Below are positions 1 through 11,667 of a stretch of DNA of 64,000 nucleotides, piece after piece; within the stretch, counting starts at the first letter, position 1, and every line of letters begins with the position of its first letter. The stretch is from Oehlia diaphana (taxonomy: Eukaryota; Glomeromycota; Glomeromycetes; Glomerales; Glomeraceae). Location: positions 325,020-389,019 of the forward strand of contig QZLH01000001.1 in NCBI GenBank assembly GCA_003833135.1, in the 5' to 3' direction. The position numbers were made by a program, and so were the translations under genes. The notes below the pieces were generated by a model, which was given only the letters and a program-made list of their open reading frames with translations, did not search any database and was not told the origin of the DNA.

Positions 1-1797
1 TGATCACTCACGATATATCGTTAATGTCAGTTGATAGTAGGCATGGGGGCTTGAATCTGTCTTTTCTACAAAGCTTACTTAGAGTACTCGAGTCTTCTAA
101 TATATTTTTATCATATATTTTATTTTTTAGATTCTCATGTTTCACCTTAGGCAATAATAACTTAACATAACAAGAAATCTTTATAAATTTAAGGAATAGT
201 TTTTATAGAAAAATAAATTCCGGAGGCCAGATAATTAAGATAATTAAATATTATTTTTTTTTAAAAAAAATGAATTTTATTATTAAAATCTCAATTTTTT
301 ATTTATTTAAGAAAGGTATTTTATTATCCTATTTGGATTATTTATAACAAAAATCCTGCATACAAAAAATTTATCTTTATAAATTCGCACATTGTGATAC
401 TAACATTGTTAACATTGTAAAAATCTTTTAACTCATTTGTAATAAAAAATATTACCAAAAATTTTCATACCATTGATAATGATTAGTTTTGTATTTTGTT
501 TATTTTGTTTTGAAAAAGTTAGGAAAAGTGATTTTATATCAAAATAAAGGAGAGTATATGTTTGTTGGTGGCTTTTAGTTTAACAATAGATACTCAAAAA
601 AAAGTTTATCAGCATAAAATTTAGTAATGTCAGAGAATTTATAATCTCATACGATATCATATAACTATTCTCCAACTAAGTATTCTTTAAAGAATTGAAG
701 ATCATAATTAATATATATTATTAATGTCGTTAAAATTATTTTATAACCCATTTCTCCTTTCTTTATTTAAACTTTTAAACTTACTATATTTTCATATATT
801 GGTAAATCTCTTACATCTATAATTATCTATAATTCCAAATTTTATCGTCATATCGTAATCGAAAAAAAAATTTTAATATTGACTGATCAAAAATACAGGG
901 TAACTACTCGGGATCTTTGATCAGTACGGCTTCATAGAAAAGTTAAGGCATGGGTTACCAAAAAATTAATTTGTACAGTAAATTGTCCTACGCTTCACCC
1001 CGGACTGTATAATTAATAATTAGAACACAAATTGTAATTAGCATTTTAATAATATTATGAGTACGTTATATTGAGGATGAATGTGAGTCTTATAGTCTGT
1101 ATAAAAAATATAATTTTATCTAGGCATACATAACCATAAGAAATAAAGCTCTTAAAATTCCAACGCAAAATCATTACTATTCATTTCATTGATCTGGTGG
1201 AAAGAGGAAAAAAAAATTAATTGTGAGAAAAAGATTATGCTGATTACAAAAATTACGGTTTATATATAACAACTTTCATGCCATTTTAAGATATAATCGA
1301 ATCGTAAATTTTATTGTAAAAAGGATAGCATGTTATTGAAAGTGCCTGAAACAAAGAATACAAATGATTATGATTCAACTCGCAGGAAAAAAAAGATATA
1401 CTTGTATTAAAATCATTATTTCTTAAATTGAACTTAAAAAAGAACTGCGTTATCAGTTATTACATATGAAAAGTGAAAATGGTAGTAATTTCATATGTAT
1501 AGTACAATTCAATAAATTTAATATACAGTATTTAATTTTTTTTTTGCGCCACTACACCAGAGGACGATTCTAGGGGTATACAAATTAATGTACATTTTAC
1601 CAGAGAATAATGCATAATAGTTTATAAAGTAAAAAAAATTATGTTTATTGTATATATAGGTATAGTGTTTATAATGATAGAAATGTATAAAATATAGGAT
1701 TTATAAGAGTATTATAACTTGACAGAATTTGTATTATGCTTATTTTTGCCACAGAGTCATTGAGTCATTATTTATGAGAATAAAAAAATTTTACTTA
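1..1797. other. gene-poor AT-rich DNA
   Basis: No open frame with recognisable protein content on either strand. The stretch is AT-rich with homopolymer runs. The short open frames carry no domain-like sequence and no paired splice sites. Confidence 0.6.
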
Positions 1798-2100
1798 CCA
1801 TTACCACAGGTACAATGACCATAACACGTATCACAATTATTGCATGCTACACAAGATATACATTCTAAATGCGGGCAAATACCAGCTTAAATAAAAAAGT
1901 TAAAAGTTAGTTAACGGAATACATTTTAGTAGAAGACTAATGACTCTGTGACCCTTACTTATTTCATAAGACATTTTTATTAAAAAAAGCAAGCAAAAGT
2001 TTGTTCTTAAATAAAAAAAAATCCTTCGGAATTTAACGTATCAATTCAATTACTACTTAATGACTCAATGTGACAATTATTTTGTCAGTGCACCTATTCT
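1598..2100. repeat. segmental duplication, copy 1
   Basis: This stretch shares ordered blocks with 2963-4560: 'ttaccagagaat' near 1598 and 2963, 'cacagagtca' near 1751 and 3170, 'gacccttact' near 1947 and 4393, and 'gacaattattttgtca' near 2071 and 4526. Order and orientation are the same, so this is an old direct duplication. Copy 1 holds the Cys-rich mini-exon; copy 2 has a long insertion with a Thr-rich open frame instead. Confidence 0.55.
1799..1885 (-). CDS. isolated Cys-rich mini-exon, 87 nt
   Basis: On the minus strand an open segment lies between an AAG acceptor (intron side at 1886-1887) and a GTAAGT donor (1793-1798). Read in phase 1 it gives 29 codons with eight cysteines in CxxC-like spacing (key parts ICPHLEC, CVAC, CDTC, HCTC). 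It is 3n long and phase 1-1, like the cassette exons in the kinase genes of this window. No start, stop or partner exon could be assigned. It may be an exon of an unrecognised small Cys-rich protein or a relic. What is seen is the splice signals and the Cys pattern; that it is expressed is inference. Confidence 0.35.
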
Positions 2101-3994
2101 GGTTAATTCACAAAGGTAGATGCCCGTCTTGCCCGAGTCGACCCGGTATCAATTTCTATGTTGTAAATCAAAAAATTATGCCGATCTTAATTAATTTCTC
2201 CCGACCGCCCGATTTAATCGAATATAAATTCAGCGATCTGGATTGAAAATTTTATATTTGTAATTTTTAATTTTTACTAAAATATAGTGAACGACAATAT
2301 AAATATAATAATTAGAAAATTCATATATTATTAATGAAAATTAACTGATTTCATTTGCACAAATAAAAGTTCCAATTAGTGAAATTAGCAATAAATTAAG
2401 TATTATTTAACTTTGTTATGAAGGCATGTTTTAATCTTTAAAATGAGTTTTTTTTAAGTCAACGATCAAATTGATTCAACGTCATGTGATTAGAGAACTA
2501 ATTTACACTCTAAAATAGGTTCCTTTTTAGCAATTTCTTTATCCAGACGTTGATAACGCTTGGACGAGGTATTTGTATATTTTTTTGCTGATGCAAATCT
2601 TTTGGCCGCCATCATTTTACACCTTACAGTATTTACGTGTAGCACTTCAGATAAATACGGGTTTTATTTTATAGACTGTCTTCTACTTTACTCGTTAATA
2701 TTTTTCGTTACCACTCGATTTTAGATTTATATTACTATGCCCCCGTTCATTAGTCATAGGTTACCTTTTTTTTTCTATTATAAGAGGGTGGATTTGCCAA
2801 TATGGTGAATGGCAGTTAAAAGAAATAAAGAATAGATCTTATATGTTTCATTTAATTTTTTCTAAATAACTCTGCAAAGATATTTATGACGAAGGATCGT
2901 TATAGAGAACATAATACATACTGTATGTCTAAAGTAGGGATTTGAAATAAACAACTTACATTTACCAGAGAATGAAATTTTCAGTTTATAATAAATAATA
3001 ATACATCACATATATTGAACTCGTAATTTTGTAAATTGATTGAACATGATGAATAAATATGTTATGTTTATTGTATACTGTATATATAGTTGTTTATAAT
3101 ATTTGATATAATTAAAGAAATTATATAACTTACTTATAAAATTTATATTATGTTTATTTTTGTCACAGAGTCACTGAGTCATTGTGAGAATAAAAGAATT
3201 TTACTTACATTTATACTCAAATCTATTATTATTCTAATCTATAAGGTTGTTCTATTATTCTATAAACATAAAATGTCTTATTAACTCTAAAATAAAATAA
3301 AATAAATAAAATTTGACAAATTAAAATCGAGTTGTATACTTGACGATTCGATGATTCGTGATTGTAAAACAAGAATATCAACACGTCGTACTTACAGTAT
3401 TTTATACACGCCCGTCTATTCTTTAGAACAAATAAATTTTTAGTTTATCATTAAGTATTGTAAATGACATAATTGTTATAATTCCAAAATAGATCAAGTT
3501 TTGGGTTAATTTTCAAATAAAATTTTCTATTAATATCATTGTTAATATCGGGAAAATTAACTTTCTTTTGTTTTTTTAAACAAGAAAAATATCCGGTTCT
3601 GAAAAAAATACCGAATATTTTAATCAATCTCCACATTTTAACGTATGCCTACGGCAATATATTTAATTGGTTTAGATTTTAATCACATGTTCTTGCATTT
3701 TTATTTGTTATAAAATATTGTATTACTATGGAAAAAAAGGTGATGATTCGTAAATTACTATTTATCGTTATATGAGAGACTTAGTTTTCTTGTCGCGGGC
3801 ATGGACGTTTATTTTTTAAAATACAAAAACAACCAAATTTGGTTAAATTTTTAATTTATCATTAAGCTACAGTATATGACATAATTGTTATAAACGCCAA
3901 ATAGATCGAGATTTGAGGTTAATAGATATTTCTAAATAAATACAGAAAATGACATTTGATCGTAGAATGAAGCAGTTTATTTCATTTTTCGTGG
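1886..3994. other. no supported gene
   Basis: AT-rich DNA containing the left part of duplication copy 2 (from about 2963). Short open frames such as 3451-3636 on the minus strand show no domain or splice context. Confidence 0.5.
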
Positions 3995-4432
3995 TTAAAT
4001 AAAATTGTTAGAAGAGAATGGGTTATCGAAAAAATTAGGTATACATGCGTCATCTGGAAAAATGTCATTTGATCGCAGCATAAAGCGATTGATTTGATTG
4101 GAATAATCAATTTTCGTAAATGCAAAATTTTCTTTAGTTAAAGTATAATTATTAGAAGAATGGATTATTGGAAAAGCACCTGCTGTCGTTGACATTGACA
4201 TTGATGTTGTGATTGTGGTAATTGCGGCACTTGCTCCTGCTCCTGCTGTTGCAATTGTTGTTGTCGTTGGTATTGATTTTGATGTTGTGATTGTGATTCC
4301 TGCTGCTCCTGCTGTAGTTGTTATTGAAGTTGAAATTGACGTTGTGGTTGTGGTTGTGGTTGTGATCGTAGTTGTCGTTGAAAATGACTCTATGACCCTT
4401 ACTTCCTTTATTAGACATAATTTTTTATTCAA
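3995..4432 (-). CDS. Thr/Ser/Ala-rich open frame, possible last exon
   Basis: A minus-strand open frame of about 145 codons. The first two thirds is low-complexity Thr/Ala/Ser/Ile-rich, produced by the GTTGTN-type repeat. The last 50 residues are of normal complexity (contains FPIIHSSNNYTLTKENFAF) and end in a stop at 3995-3997. It could be the C-terminal exon of a surface or secreted Thr-rich protein, but no upstream exon was found and a repeat can create open frames by itself. Its start is therefore uncertain. Confidence 0.25.
   Translation of the reverse strand: MNKKLCLIKEVRVIESFSTTTTITTTTTTTTSISTSITTTAGAAGITITTSKSIPTTTTIATAGAGASAAITTITTSMSMSTTAGAFPIIHSSNNYTLTKENFAFTKIDYSNQINRFMLRSNDIFPDDACIPNFFDNPFSSNNFI
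4180..4385. repeat. GTTGTN-type simple repeat
   Basis: Imperfect tri/hexanucleotide repeat of gttgtt, gttgat, gctgct and gtggtt units. It is G/T-biased on the plus strand and keeps all three plus frames and two minus frames partly open. Confidence 0.8.
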
Positions 4433-4560
4433 AAAAAAAAGTGTAAGAAAAAGCTTGTCTTTAAATAAAAAAAAAAATCTGAACTCAATGTAGTAATCTT
4501 TCGGAATTTAACATATTACTATTATGACTCACTGTGACAATTATTTTGTCAATGCGCCCC

Positions 4561-6545
4561 TGCATCACACATTATAAATATTTGTTTTCATGTTAAGTAC
4601 GGCGCTTCAGTCGCTTCATACTTGCCCTTGAATTAAACTACCCTGCTTTCTTTAACACAATTTTATTTGTTTTTGTAACGCGTGATTTTATTCCATTTTA
4701 GATTACAGATAGGACGGTTCCCGTTTACTTAGTATAAATATATTTAACATTATACTTTAAATTGACCTGAACATTGGAATATTGCCATCATTTGCAATAT
4801 ATAACAACACAAATATTTTGACATTATTGTCATTTATTAATTTTAAATACTAAATGAAAAAAAAACCAAATAAATAAATTTTACTCGTTTCTTCCGTAAA
4901 TCGTATCTTTTTCCCGAGTGGCTGTTTTAGGATATTAAGGGTGGGTTAATTGAAGTCAGTTGATCCATTTTTAAGCTGATCTTAACAGTTGTGCTTTCAA
5001 TACTATCGTTATTAGTTCGAAGTGTAATGAAAGACTATATATTTCTACGTAAAGAGTACACAAATGTCTCGTTACAAATTCGTTACAAAGTAATAAAATA
5101 TTACTAAAATATTACTTTGGGGCACAGCTCTTTAGAAAAAACAGAGGATTTTTCAAAAAAACGATGATGTCACATTATTTTTTATGTTATAAACTTATAA
5201 TATATTATTTTAAGTCTTTAATTTGTTTAGATTCTAATTTAGAAAAAAAAAATTTGGAGAAAATGATAAAGACATTAATCTGCCATCACAACGTGACGAT
5301 GCACAATAAAATATTAAAATTTGTGTAACATGGACTAGTAATATAAGAATTAGAGAATAATTAGTTTCCTTTTTAATTTAATAATATTGTGGATTATATC
5401 TTAATATTGTTTACTGAATTAATTGCAAATAATTTTATTCACAATGGACAAATCTCCGGGCGCCAATCTTGATAATTTAAACTGGTAGGACGGTCATCTA
5501 TGGTGTGTTTTAAGAAGTTATGTTTTGATAGATAGATTCTAAATTGTGATTCTAAATTGTGATGCGATAAAAAGTCTTGAAACCTTCGATTATCAAGGCC
5601 GTTTCCAATCAATATTTTACTGAGTGAATATGTTCTTATTTTGGCTTTTTAAAAAATCAATTTTTTCTTTGTAAGCATTTAATTAATGTTTCTCAATTTA
5701 CAATTAATCCTTCTTTTTTTCACAAAGTTCAACAAGAAATATATACAAATATATTTTTATTAGCTGAAAAATCAATTCAAAAAGCCATTTTCTAATTCAA
5801 ACAAAGTAAATAGTACTATTTATATTATGCACATTAATATTAGAAAAAGTAATTCTTTTTTTTTTTTGTTTAGATAATGTATTAAATAACATAACTAATT
5901 TAATGAATAATGATAGATCCTATCCAATTTACAATTGTAAATTCAACAAGTTGTGATTAAACAGTGCGATTATTTAAAGATTGCTACGTGAAGCATTGAG
6001 AATTGTAGAAGATTAAGGAAATATTGGAATAAATGATGGGCACAACCGTACAAGCAGTTGGACGAGTTTCAAGGGTGTTAAAAATTTAGTAACTGACTAA
6101 CTGGTATTAATAAGTATGAAAGACAAATTACAAATCCACGTACTTTGAAAGATCACAATAAGTATACGATGATTTACTTCGTAAACAAGATAGTAAATTA
6201 ATTGAATTATGAAATATTCGCTTTTTAAAAATAATTTAACTTTTTTAAAGTTTAAAATTTTAAATAAAATACTTAATGTCTTTAAATATCAATTTACTTA
6301 TTTAATTACGCAACCACAAAATCATGTGATACGTGATAATCACATGATTTTACGCAAAATTTTTACGAAAACTAAAATTTAACTATTGTATACAGTCAGA
6401 AAGGATAAATATCAAACGATTAAACGATTACTGGGTTGATTAAAATGATTGGCTTCAGTTGTTAAGTGTTCAAGGAAGGTCATCTGATAAGAATCTCTCG
6501 TATAAAGATTATTTCAATCTCGCAATAAATAAATGTCACCAATAT
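4561..6545. other. no supported gene
   Basis: AT-rich sequence with frequent stops in all frames. Nothing recognisable was seen. Confidence 0.5.
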
Positions 6546-6965
6546 ATTAATTGCCGGACCGTCACTCAACGGTACAAAATTAATTGTGATTCGGCGCAGA
6601 TTTTATATGAATTACGTTAATTGGCATATTTTGATGCCGATTTTATCACTAACGATGACTCACTAATCAATAAATTAAGCCACATAAGCCACAAAAAAAA
6701 AATTTTTTTATCATTCGATATAAATTTAACAAGTTTACCTTGGAGGAAGTCATCATTCCACCTTATATTTTAGTTAAGTTGAGATTTTTTATACACGAAT
6801 TTTGCAAATTTTACGAGTTTTTTTTTTACACTATTGAAAAATAAATAATATTTTCTTTCCCAAATTAAACAAAATAACAAAAAAATATACATATGTATAC
6901 TTTTGTTTTTCTTTTAATTATAGATTGCCGATCATTTTGTACCGTTGAGTGGCGGGGCAATTAAT
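6546..6965. mobile_element. MITE with ~40 bp terminal inverted repeats
   Basis: The left end starts at 6546 with 'attaattgccggaccgtcac' followed by 'tcaacggtacaaaat'. The right end (about 6925-6965), read on the minus strand, starts 'attaattgccccgccac' followed by 'tcaacggtacaaaat'. The two ends match over roughly 40 bp with a few differences and enclose about 340 bp of non-coding AT-rich DNA. This is the structure of a non-autonomous DNA transposon. The family is not identified. Confidence 0.75.
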
Positions 6966-7367
6966 TTATTCTATTTTTATAATAGGCAAGCGCGATTTTA
7001 ACCGGAAAATTTGCTTTAAAATGCCAACCAAAGCCACTCTCTTAACCATAAAAATTTTTTATCATGTATTTAGTGTAATATTTGAGACATTTTTCATAAG
7101 AGATCATATTTTATGTAATGTTTTGATGGTGGGCTGAAGTGGGATTGATTAATTTGAATTTTAAATTGAGCCTCTGAGGCTATAAATTCCGGGAAGTAAA
7201 ATTTCTATTGACAAGCCACGAAGATTCTCAAAATGTTATAAAAAAGCTCTTTTGGATTGATCTAAAAATATCAAAAAAAAAAAAATATTTCAAAAAACTT
7301 CAATAAAAAATTATCATAACCCTATTTTTAGTACAAATAATAATATTTTTTTTGCGAATATTATTTT
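6966..7367. other. no supported gene
   Basis: AT-rich stretch between the MITE and the BTB relic. The 62-codon open frame that crosses the MITE end is not conserved-looking. Confidence 0.5.
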
Positions 7368-7991
7368 TTGAAGCTGATGACTGCTGTTATGGATTTTTTT
7401 TACAGCCAGTTGCAAACCCAGACGAAATTATTTGGAGAGAACATCCAACTTTTAATATATTCGCAAAAGAAATTAGAAATGAATATTACTCATTATGGAT
7501 GTCTTTATGCAATTAGAAAATGTTTACTTCGAAATGGAGAATTGATAATTGGAGCTAATTTTGATAACATTGAATATAATGAAAGCAACATTTCGAACAT
7601 ATTCCAGAGGATCTTATAGACGCATGGAAAGATCAATTATTTAATTTTCATCGGCTGACGTAGAATTTGATGTACAAGGTGAAAATTCTATGTTTGTAGT
7701 TCAATACTTTCCAAAAGATCCGAATATTTTAAGAAAATGTTATCAGATCATTTGTCCGATTCAATATTTCTGGTTAAAAATGAGCCTTCTATGGATATTA
7801 ACTCAACATGTCAAATAAAACATCGGATTAAAATTTCAAAATATGGTCCAATTACAATTTCTGCCATGCTTGAATACCTTTACACCAACAAAATTAAATT
7901 TTTATTAGCAGATCAATGTCTTTTATTGGATCCTCAAGAACGAGCAAAAAGTAGAATTTTAAACGAATTAACTTTGAATAATAATGATTAA
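7368..7991 (+). pseudogene. decayed BTB/POZ-domain gene fragment
   Basis: Coding-like peptides occur in order but in different frames. First comes a segment containing DEIIWREHPTFNIF (7410s). Then come WKDQLFNF (7630s) and ADVEFDVQGENSMFVVQYFP (about 7658-7720). Last is a segment from 7737 with MLSDHLSDS and ISAMLEYLYTNKI, ending in a stop at 7989-7991. The pieces resemble the BTB pattern 'DV.F.VQG....V....FRKML....ES' followed by 'FS.MLEYLYT..I', common in glomeromycete BTB proteins. At least two frame changes and internal stops make it non-functional. The family call rests on motif resemblance only. Confidence 0.5.
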
Positions 7992-8051
7992 TCCAGGGTT
8001 TGACAATTGGATGTGATGTAATTTTTGGTGAAATTTTATTTTATTTCCCCA

Positions 8052-8201
8052 GTAACACCACTAAATTTTCCCCCCCACGTGACCTAATAATATTCATCAC
8101 CGGCATCACACCTTTTTGCCTTCCAAAATTATTTTTTTCACAACCCCTTAAATATCACCGGTCACGTGGGGGTGAAATTTTAATTATAAAATTGGTGTTA
8201 C
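8052..8201. repeat. hairpin-forming inverted repeat with CACGTG arms
   Basis: 'gtaacacca' at 8052 and its inverse 'tggtgttac' ending at 8201 bound arms that also share 'aaatttt' and 'cacgtgac' / 'gtcacgtg'. The centre is near 8125. It looks like a foldback MITE. A similar 'ccagtaacacc' end occurs at about 61196. Confidence 0.6.
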
Positions 8202-8982
8202 TACGGCAAATGAAATTTACGACGATGTCACGGGATATATTTTTTTCTTTTTTTATATATTTGTTTATCTTTATTTATTATTAGTTTATTTTTAGTTATG
8301 TTACATAGAGATATTTTTAGTTATTTAAAGATTAAATAAAATCGGAAGCTTAGCGGTGGGAAAGTGGCTGAATTAAAAGTGGCTTAATAGACAAATACGA
8401 CCAGTCGATACATTTGGCCGAGAGGCGAGATTGGCCGGGTGGCGAATCTGTTCGATAGTCAGATTCGCACCGGATTCTTAACGATATATAAAGGACCGAT
8501 GGTGGAGGAGTAGTTTTTGTAGTTGTAGTTTGTGCAGTCCGTGTAGTTTTTATTAAGTTAAAAGATAGATATACGGATATTACAGAGCGTCGACAGAGGC
8601 AGTAATATCGTATTTTGTTGATTAACGAATAAACCTGCCGATTTGTTTCTGAATTTCTTATACACGTTTTATCAAACTGTTCCTTGTCGTTTATTATCGT
8701 TTATTATCATTGTCTTTTATTATCACTTGTTAATTTTTCGGTATACAACTATACATCATTGATTAATCCGTATACCTTTTACTATTAATCGTTTTTTATA
8801 CATACACAATCCGATATATCCTCAATTTATCACATCGTTTATTATCGTTCATTATCATTTATTCGTATACACTTTTATTTATGATCGCTTGTTATATATC
8901 GTCATATTACCCTATCATTTATTAACCGATCCTTATTTCTTTCTGTTACTACCTGACTGAACGTCAAAAACCGGTAGTAACA
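8196..8982 (+). mobile_element. possible solo LTR
   Basis: The segment starts TGTTACTAC (8196-8204) and ends GTAGTAACA (8974-8982), the TG...CA termini usual for LTRs. It contains a TATATAAA box at 8485-8492 and an AATAAA signal at 8628-8633, followed by a tract rich in tttattatc units (about 8688-8900). These are promoter and polyadenylation signals in LTR order. Against it, the 5 bp flanks do not match as a target duplication, and the left terminus overlaps the hairpin repeat. No internal retrotransposon coding sequence is adjacent. Confidence 0.4.
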
Positions 8983-11667
8983 ATGACATTTTTTGCCGAG
9001 TCAATCATATTTGACGAGTTATTTTTCAAAATTTTTTATAATTTTTGATTGTCTTTATTCTGTTTTAATTTTCTTTTAGTAAGTAAATATTTTAAATAAT
9101 TAAATATGATAAATAAATTATATCAAATTAGGTTTCTTTCGTCTATTATATAAGAATTAAAAAAAGTTTATAATGTATTTAAATTAACATTATAGTAAAT
9201 TTCATTAATATAGGGAAAAAATAATATCCCAGTTGCTTCTGCCGAATCATTGTTTGAGGAAATTGATAACATTTCGGAGCATCAAACAATAGGAATGGGA
9301 AAAGTTCTAGTTGAGCGATTTGAGTCGGTTCGTTTGTACATTGGTTCAAAATCGGTTATAATAAATTTTGATATACATAGTGAAATTCGATATAACCTTG
9401 ATATGAACGGATCATATGTAAAATCTTGATATCGGAATTGGGGATTTTACCTTCGATATAACGGAATTCTTGATATAATGAATTTTTAACAAATTTTACT
9501 AATGGAACGGATGGTTCCATTATATCAAATTTCACTGCTGACTCTCGAAATGACAAACTCGATTATGATGGAACTGAACCGGCGACCCTGCACAACTCGG
9601 TTTATTCAATTGTATCAGTTCGGAACCGAACTGAAACCGAGAGAATCGTCCCCATTCCTAATCAAACATGACAGGTTTAATAATTTTTATACATTAAGTC
9701 ATTAACTGTTTCATGTTAACAATATTATTACAAAGGAAATCGGCAATCGCGATGAATCGGATCTTTGATAAACCGGATTTGGTGTTATTTTGGATTTTTC
9801 TCCCGGAACCAAATCTGCCATATTAAAACTCGCGATATACCGGATTTTATTAGTAAAGTCGCCTTATTTCATAAGTCGGGATTTTATTCTATGTCAGTTA
9901 CATCAAAAAATCTTGATATATCAAATTTTCCAAATTCGGCGGTAATGTATCCTTTTTTAGCATACCTTTATTGTAATTTTTTAAAAATTCTTAATTCCAG
10001 TCGATTTTGACCAGAATTAAAATTAATCATTTTATACCGAAATTCTTTACAAATAAATATTGCATACAATTTTACTATTCTTTTTTTTATTATAATATTT
10101 TAATCAAAGTTTGGGAATAGCTTTATTTTTCTGTATATCTTGATACACCGGTTCCTAACATAATTTTCATATAAAATCCGGTATAAGAAGATTTTTTGAT
10201 ATATTGGATATCTTGACACATCGACTGCAAAGGAGATTCCTTATTTTAATGTCTAGAATTGTTGTCAATTTATATTTTTTTTTTAGCAATTTTAAATATT
10301 GTTAAAATAAGGTGGCTTTCTTGAGTAATGATTATTCATAATTTACATCAAATTCTTGACTTACAACGGAATTTTACATTTTTACAAAATCTTTAGCTGA
10401 TATTTTAACAATTACGAAATCTATTATTTTAGTCTTCCACAGATTGTGTAATTTAGCAGGTGAAGATTTACCGAGTAAGTCAAATTTAATTGGTTAAAGA
10501 TCGATTTGTATAGATTATATGACGTAACGCTTGAAATGTCGTCCCGAGGAATTTAAAATCTAGTGATTAATCTATTTTCATTATATTCAAATTTTTATCA
10601 TTAAATTTATAACGTAAATCTCTAAATCTCGAATTGAACTGTAAATAGTAAATTTTTTAAAGAAAATCTCAGATATTTAATAAAAACTATGAATCAACCT
10701 TTGCGGCTTTGCCTTTTTGATTATAATTGATGTGATGTTTGTTTATAAGTGATAAGCTGTTTTAATAGTGACTAGTAATTATCAAAACGTATTGGCAGAA
10801 ATTTTATTTTTGTAATTTTATGTTCATTGACCGCTATAAAATAAATAATTCACGTAAATGTGATGATTCATAGTAAAATGAATCAATTAATTGTAATAAA
10901 ATAGTTTTTACTGTATTTAATTATGATATAAAATATGATACCGATTTTCAAAATTTAAAGATAGTAATTCTATATATCATGTTTTATAGTAGAAAATCAA
11001 AACATTAAAGAGTAATTTCAACAAATCTTGATCACGTATTGCTTCTATTCCTTGATCATAGTATACTAATAGCGCACGGTTAGTATATAACGTTATGGCA
11101 GTTTTTATTCGCTATTGATTGCATATTTCGAATAATCATTATAAAGTTTAGTTTTTTCAATAAATTTTTGTGATGGAAAAAACTTAATTAGTTAATGTAT
11201 TATCACGTTATAAAAGAATGATTTTAAGTATAATATATATAAGTATATTTATTTAAATAAATAAAATAAGAAAATAAGTTATTACACGCAAAAAAAATAA
11301 AAAAAATATAAACCATTGCTTTAAAATCTCAACCAATTAGCTGAATATCTATAAAATAACCTCACAAATATTAAATCCGTATGAATTCAAGAAGTAGAAG
11401 ATTTCTCTATTTAATGGAGAACAATCTCTATTTCTCAATGGCGTCACGATATTTGGAGCGGAGGACTACGCAATACGAAAATTTGTTCTTAAATTTTAAC
11501 AAATTAAATTCTTTAAGAAAATAATACTTAAAATAATAAAACTAACGATTTTAAATTTAATGGTTCTATAACACACTAGTACTACTCATCCGTTGTATAA
11601 CCTTAATAATGTTATATGGAAGCATCCCGATTTACGTGAATGTTGTTATAAATGAAATTACAAGAAT
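8983..11667. other. no supported gene; GATATA-rich repeat-like tract
   Basis: Between about 9350 and 10250 the sequence repeatedly contains short motifs such as cttgatat, gatatatc, gatataac and ccggt, in both orientations. This suggests degenerate transposon DNA. The small open frames here (9356-9556 minus, 9502-9705 plus, 9765-10010 plus) are overlapping products of that tract. Nothing recognisable lies in 10250-11667. Confidence 0.45.

Larger units (their letters stand above)
2963..4560. repeat. segmental duplication, copy 2
   Basis: Diverged copy of 1598-2100 (shared blocks listed there). It is expanded by internal sequence that includes a GTTGT-rich simple repeat and a short internal duplication: 'catttgatcg' with following similarity occurs near 3953 and 4065. 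Confidence 0.5.

Noticed and set aside
4209..4493. Plus-strand Val/Ile/Ala-rich frame over the GTTGTN repeat
   Set aside because: Low-complexity frame produced by the repeat; no domain, no splice context. The minus-strand frame was kept only at low confidence.
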